Shown here: piece by piece, positions 18,801 through 23,072 of the stretch
How the letters are laid out: every line of letters starts with the position of its first letter
How positions within the stretch are numbered: the first letter of the stretch is position 1
Assembly: GCA_964561495.1 (NCBI GenBank)
Contig: CAZLPW010000028.1
Location: 1-23,072 of the forward strand
Source of the DNA: CAZLPW01 sp964561495
GTDB lineage: Bacteria > Fidelibacterota > Marinisomatia > Marinisomatales > UBA1611
Length of the DNA: 23,072 nucleotides
Direction of reading: 5' to 3'
Notes under the pieces: generated by a model
What the model was told of the DNA's origin: nothing
What the model saw: only the letters and a program-made list of their open reading frames with translations
Database searches by the model: none
Program-made: the position numbers and the translations under genes

Positions 18801-19568
18801 GCAATGCCAATGATAAAAGAAAAATTACCAACATATCATAAATTCGCTATCACACCCTTAAGTGGAATCTATACAGAAGCATTGTTAAATAATGCTCAAA
18901 AATTTGAGGTTAACAGTCTTGAATCGGGTATTATTTTTAATAATACTGATGATAATGGAAATGTAGTTTTTAAATTTGAATCATTACCAAGGTTGGTACA
19001 ATCAAGTCCAGTTTTTGGTACAGCAGTATGTGATATAAATGGAGATGGACATCAAGATATATATCTAGTCCAAAATTTTTTTGGTCCCCAGCCTGAGACA
19101 GGTTATATGGATGGAGGTTTAAGTATTCTTTTGTTAGGTATCGGTGGGGGAAAATTTTCTGTTCTAAGTCCCCAAAATAGTGGGCTTATTGTCCCAGATG
19201 ATGCAACCAGTCTTACCATAAATGATTTTAATAATGATAATAGACCAGACTTTGTTGTAGGCGTAAATAATGGAAGGCCTAAAGTATTTATGAATAAAAT
19301 GAAATCAGAAATGGGTTCAATAAGATTTAATAATTTTTCTGAAAAGAAAAACTATTTTGGTACTAGAGTTTGGCTTCATTTTGATGATGGTTTTGTTCAA
19401 TCATATGAGGTTGTTTCAAGCGCAAGTTATCTTTCACAATCATCTCCAATCGTTTTCTACGGAAGAGATAAAAAAAAATCAGAATTAAGTTACATCCGTG
19501 TTAGATGGCCCAATAATAAAACAGAAACTTTTAATCATGATAACTTATTAATGAGTGTTAATAGATAA
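15816..19568 (+). CDS. FG-GAP/VCBS repeat lipoprotein with two ASPIC/UnbV domains
   Basis: A 1250-residue exported protein; the signal peptide ends LSSC (Cys18), indicating a lipoprotein. It carries at least 13 Ca2+-binding DxDxDG-type loops, for example DYNSDGLPD (102-110), DINNDGLLD (154-162), DLDLDGDLD (530-538), DVDGDGDDD (707-715) and DINGDGHQD (1073-1081), consistent with beta-propeller blades of the integrin alpha/FG-GAP type. An ASPIC/UnbV domain spans about 573-640 (NGIGAKVVL, SGRGFMSSSEPVAHFGLG, ITVYWPSG). After an acidic linker (about 646-662) a second propeller begins, and the protein ends in a diverged UnbV-like copy at about 1179-1240 (NYFGTRVWL, SSASYLSQSSPIVFYG, IRVRWPNN). This is a tandem (propeller + UnbV) x2 arrangement. 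Such proteins are common in FCB bacteria beside glycan-utilization genes and are thought to bind glycan or partner proteins at the surface, but no enzymatic role is established. The deaminase fusion gene follows after 22 bp. Confidence 0.9.
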   Translation: MLNLKILIAVCFFYLSSCDNLKLDRYKTQKTLNRLASLKQKNTGLSWRKFKDKNSDRNLDSSFILLDSVYTGLAFQNNFAPENHHRSQLKNSFIASGVAIGDYNSDGLPDIFLTRQKDGGVLYKNLGGLRFQDVTKKLGLVDNKAWSTGATFVDINNDGLLDLYVCGFDSPNRLYINENTKFTEKAKEFGLNFSGASVSMAFADYDCDGDLDAYLLTNRLLPASAIDKVKFIRQKDRSLTVHPESHELGYFVKPPKRMQMLVPAGQFDYLFRNDGEKFVDVTIESGIGRKPYYGLSAIWWDYNNDGLPDLYVANDYIGPDHLFQNNGYNKEGNITFTDVIADALPHTPWFSMGADFSDINNDGKFDFLASDMAGSNHYRDKLSMGSMSGPNSDAWFLNFPTPPQYMRNTLFLNTGTNRFMEIAYLAGLAKTDWTWTVRFADLDSDGYEDVYFTNGMSRDFLNGDIIDSIRSVVMESNGGAEKELELWEKEKPYKLENQVYKNFSDFNFKNMSSKWGFKHYGVSTGSTVGDLDLDGDLDIIVNGFNEPIQLYRNDLITGNSLVIALKGMVTNLNGIGAKVVLTTGVDSLVMTRYISSGRGFMSSSEPVAHFGLGSINSVKKITVYWPSGREQVLNDVPSGFIYTISEPEDDSNKEDEKSSNTQEKMFDLDKKILSGVFQREKEYDDFKRQKLLPNKLSQLGPGIAWGDVDGDGDDDFFIGGASGYLGQLYLNNGNGDFRETKQKSFNLDIYSEDMGAMFFDSDDDDDLDLYVVSGGVECSEGDSVLNDRIYLNDGLGNYKKARTGYLPDIRKSGSIVIAADLNNDNMLELFVGARLVPGKYPEPAESYILSFDGTKYIEATDRFISQENLSGMVTSAIFSDVNNDGQIDLLVAYDWGPIKYFQNKQGRLIDFTDASGLGDRFGWYNSINSGDFDLDGDFDYVVGNIGLNTKYMATKEKPEILYFGDFEGNGVKRIVEAKFENGICLPHRGLGCSSGAMPMIKEKLPTYHKFAITPLSGIYTEALLNNAQKFEVNSLESGIIFNNTDDNGNVVFKFESLPRLVQSSPVFGTAVCDINGDGHQDIYLVQNFFGPQPETGYMDGGLSILLLGIGGGKFSVLSPQNSGLIVPDDATSLTINDFNNDNRPDFVVGVNNGRPKVFMNKMKSEMGSIRFNNFSEKKNYFGTRVWLHFDDGFVQSYEVVSSASYLSQSSPIVFYGRDKKKSELSYIRVRWPNNKTETFNHDNLLMSVNR

Positions 19569-19590
19569 TGATTAATTTTATAGTATTAAA

Positions 19591-21900
19591 ATGGTAGAAA
19601 AAGTATTTATTGAACGTTCCAAATATGAGAGCACAACAAAAATACCTTATGTTGTCGTAGATACATTACCTAAACTAGGTTTACTAACATCACTAAGATT
19701 TCTTGAATGGGTTTCTATTAATCCAGAGGGTGTTATAAGTCTTCCGACTGGAAAGACTCCTGAGTATTTTATAAAATGGACCCAAAAAATTCTTAATAAT
19801 TGGAATAATCCCAAGATACGTAGTTTATGTAAGGAAAATGGATTAGAGGTCACAAAAAAACCAGATTTAAGTAATCTTGTATTTGTGCAAATTGATGAAT
19901 TTTTTCCTATTAATCCTATTCAAAAAAACAGTTTTTATGATTATATATTAAACTATTATGTAAAAGGATTTGGCTTAAATAAAAACAATTGTCTTCTTAT
20001 AAATTGCGAAGATATTTTAAAAACTGACATTGAAAATATAGAGAATATCTTTCAAAATCGTAAAGTTGATCTCTCACTTAGATATAGAGATCCAGAGAGT
20101 AAGAACGAAAAATATCAAAAGAACTTTATTTATAAAACTGATCAGTGGTGTTCAGATTATGAGGAAAAAATTCGGAATCTAGGCGGCATTGGATTTTTTC
20201 TTGGAGGCATTGGCCCTGATGGTCATATTGCGTTTAATATAAAAGGTTCTGATCATAACTCTACGACTAGATTGTTGGAGACAAATTTTGAAACACAAGC
20301 TGCTGCAGCATCAGATCTTGGGGGAATAAATATTGCTAGATCAAGACTAGTTATATCAATTGGGCTTCAAACTATAACCTATAAATCTGATGCAATTGCA
20401 TTAATTATTGCAGCTGGAGATGCTAAATCAGAAATAGTTAGAGATTCAATTGAGTCAGCACCAGATATTCAATACCCTGCATCTGTACTTACAAGGTTAA
20501 AGGGAGCGAGATTTTACTTAACTGAAGGAGCTTCTTCAAAATTAACAGATGTAGTTAATAAAGAATTATCTATAACTAATTGGAGTAAAAAGAAAATAGA
20601 GCGTGAAATTATAGGCTTAAGCAAACGACTAAATAAATTTGGTCATTGGCTTACCAAAGATGATTTGATTAAAGATCCTATTTGTTCAAAAATACCCTCT
20701 TTAGATGATAATACTCTTCCACGTTTCCTTAATTCTATGAAAAAGAAAATAGATAAAGCTATTAAACTATATTCAGGTGAAACATTTTTGCATACGGGTC
20801 CTCATCATGATGATATTATGCTTGGTTATTTGCCACATGTGAGCCATCTCGTACGAGATCCTGATAATTATCATATTTTTGCTAACCTGACCTCTGGTTT
20901 TACATCTGTTACGAATCAGTTTTTAATCGATATATTAGGCACAACAATCAATTTTTTATCCGATGGGAAAATACAGATGATTGAATATCCTGATTTTTTT
21001 CAATCAGGCTATTTAAAGAAGAAAGATAAAGATATATATCATTATTTGGATCGAGTTGCATCAAGAGATAAAAGAGGCCAATCTAGAGGTCTAAGCCACC
21101 GTGTTGTTAGAATAATTATTGAAGTATATGGAGTAAAATCAAAAATAGAATTACAGAATAAGATAAAAGAAATCATAAAATATTTAAATGAATGTTATAG
21201 TGGAGAAAAAAATAAAGAAGATATACAAGAAGTAAAAGGTATGATCAGAGAATTTGAAGAGGAGTTAGTTTGGTCACACTATGGAGTAAGAGTAAAGGAT
21301 GTAAGACACTTGCGATTGGGATTCTATAAGGGTGATATTTTTTCTGATATGCCTGAATTAGAAAGAGATGTGGAACCCATTTTAGGTTTGTTAAGAGAAA
21401 TAAAGCCATCTGTAATAACTCTAGCTCTAGATCCAGAAGGTAGTGGCCCTGATACGCATTATAAAGTCCTTCAGGCTATAGCTGAATCATTGCGTATTTT
21501 GAAAAAAGAGTCTGACGTTAGTAAAATAAAAATATGGGGATATAGGAATGTCTGGTACCGTTTCAGTCCAGAGGAAGCAGATATTATGATTCCAGTTTCA
21601 TTGAATTCAATGGCAACATTAAGAGATACATTTATGACATGCTATAACAGTCAAAAGGGAGCATCATTTCCAAGCTATTTACTGGATGGTCCTTTCTGTG
21701 ATCTAGTGCAAAAAACGTGGGTAGAACAACATGGCATAATGGAACTTGTTTTGGGGCGTGATTTTTGGTATCAGCATAAACATCCGCGGATAAGGGCAAC
21801 ACATGGTTTAGTATTTTTAAAAGAACTAACGGTCAATCAATTTATTAATCAGGCTCAAGAGTTGTCTCTATCTATTGATGGTGATGTATTTGATTTATAA
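19591..21900 (+). CDS. Glucosamine-6-phosphate deaminase-like domain fused to a PIG-L/LmbE deacetylase domain
   Basis: A 769-residue cytoplasmic fusion. Residues about 20-330 resemble NagB: SLPTGKTPEY (50-59, phosphate loop), QIDEFF with Asp102, GGIGPDGHIAFN with Asp210 and His212, and SRLV with Arg252 and AKSE with Lys279 at the positions of the E. coli 6-phosphate ligands. The E. coli catalytic Glu148 aligns with Ile217. Residues about 395-769 are a PIG-L-type zinc deacetylase: HTGPHHDDIMLG gives ligands His405 and Asp408 and base Asp407, and DPEGSGPDTHYKVLQ offers His623 as the likely third ligand. PIG-L enzymes N-deacetylate GlcNAc-containing molecules. The fusion could perform deacetylation then deamination of GlcNAc-6-P, or act on a related substrate. 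Similar fusions exist in Bacteroides, annotated as NagB-like. No separate nagA is present in the window. It starts 22 bp after the FG-GAP gene, so cotranscription is likely. Confidence 0.9.
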   Translation: MVEKVFIERSKYESTTKIPYVVVDTLPKLGLLTSLRFLEWVSINPEGVISLPTGKTPEYFIKWTQKILNNWNNPKIRSLCKENGLEVTKKPDLSNLVFVQIDEFFPINPIQKNSFYDYILNYYVKGFGLNKNNCLLINCEDILKTDIENIENIFQNRKVDLSLRYRDPESKNEKYQKNFIYKTDQWCSDYEEKIRNLGGIGFFLGGIGPDGHIAFNIKGSDHNSTTRLLETNFETQAAAASDLGGINIARSRLVISIGLQTITYKSDAIALIIAAGDAKSEIVRDSIESAPDIQYPASVLTRLKGARFYLTEGASSKLTDVVNKELSITNWSKKKIEREIIGLSKRLNKFGHWLTKDDLIKDPICSKIPSLDDNTLPRFLNSMKKKIDKAIKLYSGETFLHTGPHHDDIMLGYLPHVSHLVRDPDNYHIFANLTSGFTSVTNQFLIDILGTTINFLSDGKIQMIEYPDFFQSGYLKKKDKDIYHYLDRVASRDKRGQSRGLSHRVVRIIIEVYGVKSKIELQNKIKEIIKYLNECYSGEKNKEDIQEVKGMIREFEEELVWSHYGVRVKDVRHLRLGFYKGDIFSDMPELERDVEPILGLLREIKPSVITLALDPEGSGPDTHYKVLQAIAESLRILKKESDVSKIKIWGYRNVWYRFSPEEADIMIPVSLNSMATLRDTFMTCYNSQKGASFPSYLLDGPFCDLVQKTWVEQHGIMELVLGRDFWYQHKHPRIRATHGLVFLKELTVNQFINQAQELSLSIDGDVFDL

Positions 21901-21929
21901 TTATTTTAGAAAAAAATATAAATTTCAGC

Positions 21930-22064
21930 TTATTTGATTAATGTATTGTAAAGAAAAATTGGGCTAACTATGATTGAAATAAGAAAAAATATAACAATTG
22001 TCCACTTAAAAAATATTATGGTAAAATATTTAAAAATGAATCCAGACTTTCGCCATGTTTTCAT
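21930..22064 (-). CDS. 44-residue single-span membrane miniprotein, translationally coupled
   Basis: This small open frame encodes 44 residues beginning MKTWRKSGFIF and ending LYNTLIK. Its ATG overlaps the TGA stop of the preceding minus-strand gene in the classic ATGA arrangement, which is strong positional evidence for a real, translationally coupled gene. The N-terminus is basic (Lys2, Arg5, Lys6, Lys12). A hydrophobic stretch at about residues 21-38 (WTIVIFFLISIIVSPIFL) would cross the membrane once, probably with the N-terminus inside by the positive-inside rule. No family is recognised and no function is proposed. It occupies most of the gap that would otherwise separate the convergent deaminase-fusion gene (ends 21900) from the 166-residue exported protein. 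The chief doubt is that AT-rich DNA easily yields hydrophobic short frames. Confidence 0.6.
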   Translation of the reverse strand: MKTWRKSGFIFKYFTIIFFKWTIVIFFLISIIVSPIFLYNTLIK

Positions 22065-22561
22065 TTGTATGGTCTAAATTCTGCTTTCAACTCAATTATT
22101 AATTCGTTTACGTCTTTTATATTAAGATGCAATTTCCCTGAATCAATCATAGCAGATCCACTTAAAGTTTTATTTCTATAAGTCCAATTTTGATCACGGT
22201 CAACCAGCCAGTCAAAATTATTAAGTTGACCTTCTTCCCAATTTTGACCATTTTTCCAAGTAATATTCCCAATTAGTTGAATGTAATTTGATCCTTTATA
22301 TTGAATCGCATTTTTATACTTTTTTTCAAATGTGGTAACTGCATATGGATGAGGTTCAAAATCAAATGAATCTTTTATTGCACTTATATGAAGTCTTTCA
22401 TAATCTGACCAATCTTGGAACCAGATTTTTGCAGTCCCAATATTCGATTTTTCAGAGTCCCATATAGCGTGGGGAATATGATTTAAATCTTTTGGAGTTT
22501 TAGCGATTAATGTATTTATTACTAAAATACTAATTAATATTTTTAATTTATATTTGTGCAT
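22061..22561 (-). CDS. Exported protein of unknown function (166 residues)
   Basis: The ATG at 22561 begins a clear signal peptide (basic MHKYKLK, then a hydrophobic run to about residue 20, with IAK near the cleavage site). The mature part of about 145 residues is rich in Trp, Asn and Asp (for example WFQDW at 47-51, WKNGQNWEEG and NFDWLVDRDQNW), a composition often seen in beta-rich secreted or carbohydrate-binding proteins, but no family is recognised. No catalytic motif, lipobox or sorting domain is visible. Its TGA stop overlaps the ATG of the 44-residue membrane miniprotein, so the two are probably cotranscribed and may work together. It lies 56 bp downstream of the APC permease gene on the same strand, so all three could share a transcript. 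A function is not proposed. Confidence 0.8.
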   Translation of the reverse strand: MHKYKLKILISILVINTLIAKTPKDLNHIPHAIWDSEKSNIGTAKIWFQDWSDYERLHISAIKDSFDFEPHPYAVTTFEKKYKNAIQYKGSNYIQLIGNITWKNGQNWEEGQLNNFDWLVDRDQNWTYRNKTLSGSAMIDSGKLHLNIKDVNELIIELKAEFRPYK

Positions 22562-22617
22562 ATAAGAATATAGTTTTTACCATAATTGCATTTCAAATGG
22601 AATAACAATCGTATTTA

Positions 22618-23072
22618 CTATTTTTTAATACGTGAAAAATAAAAAAAGGTTCCGCTTAAAGTTAAAATAAAACCTATAATTGAAGGTATGAATGCTGTAA
22701 TGAGTGTAATAACTAAAAAAGAAATATATAGACTTATTACAATAACCATACTCCAGGGATAAAATAATGCCCTGTATGGTCTGTTTTTATTAGGCCATTT
22801 TTTTCTCAAAAAATATATAGATCCAAAGGTGAGCAAATTGAAGACTGTGCTAGTAGCAGAAAAAAAATCAATGATAGTTTCATAGGCATTATTACTATTC
22901 AATCCTGACTGAAAATAAGTTGAAACAATTGAGAAACAGAGCAAGACACTTGCCCAGATTCCTTGGCCAATAAGTGCATTATTGGGGGTGCTGTATTTTG
23001 GATGTAGTTTTCCAAATGAATTAAAAAAAAGGCCATCTCTTGCCATCGCGTGCCATGTTCTGCTTTTGCATA
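22618..23072 (-). CDS. APC-family amino acid permease, C-terminal part
   Basis: The frame enters from the right window edge, and an internal ATG at 23046 is not the start: translation upstream reads SRTWHAMARDGLFF, a hallmark of amino acid-polyamine-organocation (APC) permeases found in the loop after the middle helices. About 150 residues are visible. They contain a LHPKYSTPNNALIGQG segment, typical of the family just before a helix, then four hydrophobic helices and the RPYRALFYPW motif (usually RPYR.PGYP) between them, ending SRIKK. It would import or exchange an amino acid across the inner membrane; specificity cannot be told from this half. The coupling to the downstream exported protein (56 bp) is positional only. 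A peptide- or amino-acid-import role would suit a locus that handles murein peptides, but that is inference. Confidence 0.9.
   Translation of the reverse strand, partial: CKSRTWHAMARDGLFFNSFGKLHPKYSTPNNALIGQGIWASVLLCFSIVSTYFQSGLNSNNAYETIIDFFSATSTVFNLLTFGSIYFLRKKWPNKNRPYRALFYPWSMVIVISLYISFLVITLITAFIPSIIGFILTLSGTFFYFSRIKK

Noticed and set aside
14657..21900. A possible antiphage or mobile-element cargo region
   Set aside because: No integrase, transposase, terminal repeats, tRNA-adjacent junction or nuclease/NTPase genes are present; all genes fit glycan and peptide metabolism or surface binding.

Overview
The window is an AT-rich stretch from an uncultured, probably marine, bacterium of the FCB group, most likely Candidatus Marinimicrobia (SAR406) or a close relative. 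Three things support this. Two secreted enzymes end in the FlgD-like C-terminal sorting domain (a PNPFN motif, then IFNLLG/IYSLDG and a terminal basic-hydrophobic FLK tail). Four proteins begin with lipoprotein signals. Almost no start codon has a Shine-Dalgarno sequence. The run of Ns at 14048-14061 points to a scaffolded metagenomic or single-cell assembly. The phylum is an inference, since no rRNA or marker gene is present.

Layout from left to right. 1-618 is the C-terminal end of a GH38 alpha-mannosidase. 689-2338 is a family 5 ABC substrate-binding lipoprotein without its permease. On the minus strand, 2367-4789 is a two-gene unit of an SGNH/GDSL esterase followed by an M81 (MlrC-like) peptidase. 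On the plus strand come a sulfatase with a discoidin-like tail (4882-6819), a GH18 chitinase-like enzyme (6909-8255), a lipoprotein fusing GH3 (NagZ-type) to a serine beta-lactamase-like hydrolase (8368-11316), and, 9 bp later, a sodium:solute symporter (11326-12729). A GHL10-family glycosidase broken by the assembly gap runs on the minus strand (12732-14584). Divergent from it are an S66 LD-carboxypeptidase (14657-15688), a 1250-residue FG-GAP/UnbV repeat lipoprotein (15816-19568) and a fusion of glucosamine-6-phosphate deaminase to a PIG-L deacetylase (19591-21900). The right end, on the minus strand, holds an exported protein of unknown function with an ATGA-overlapping 44-residue membrane miniprotein, and the C-terminal part of an APC amino-acid permease.

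Taken together the window looks like a catabolic island for amino-sugar polymers. GH18, GH3/NagZ-like, GHL10 (the family of the E. coli peptidoglycan hydrolase DigH) and LD-carboxypeptidase would break chitin or peptidoglycan down outside or in the periplasm. The symporter would import the product, and the deacetylase-deaminase fusion would carry GlcNAc-type sugars to fructose-6-phosphate. The sulfatase, SGNH esterase and GH38 would remove sulfate, acyl and mannose decorations. No SusC/SusD pair, NagA, MurQ or NamZ is present, so this is not a canonical polysaccharide utilization locus. No tRNA, rRNA, CRISPR array, insertion sequence or geneless stretch over 300 bases was seen.
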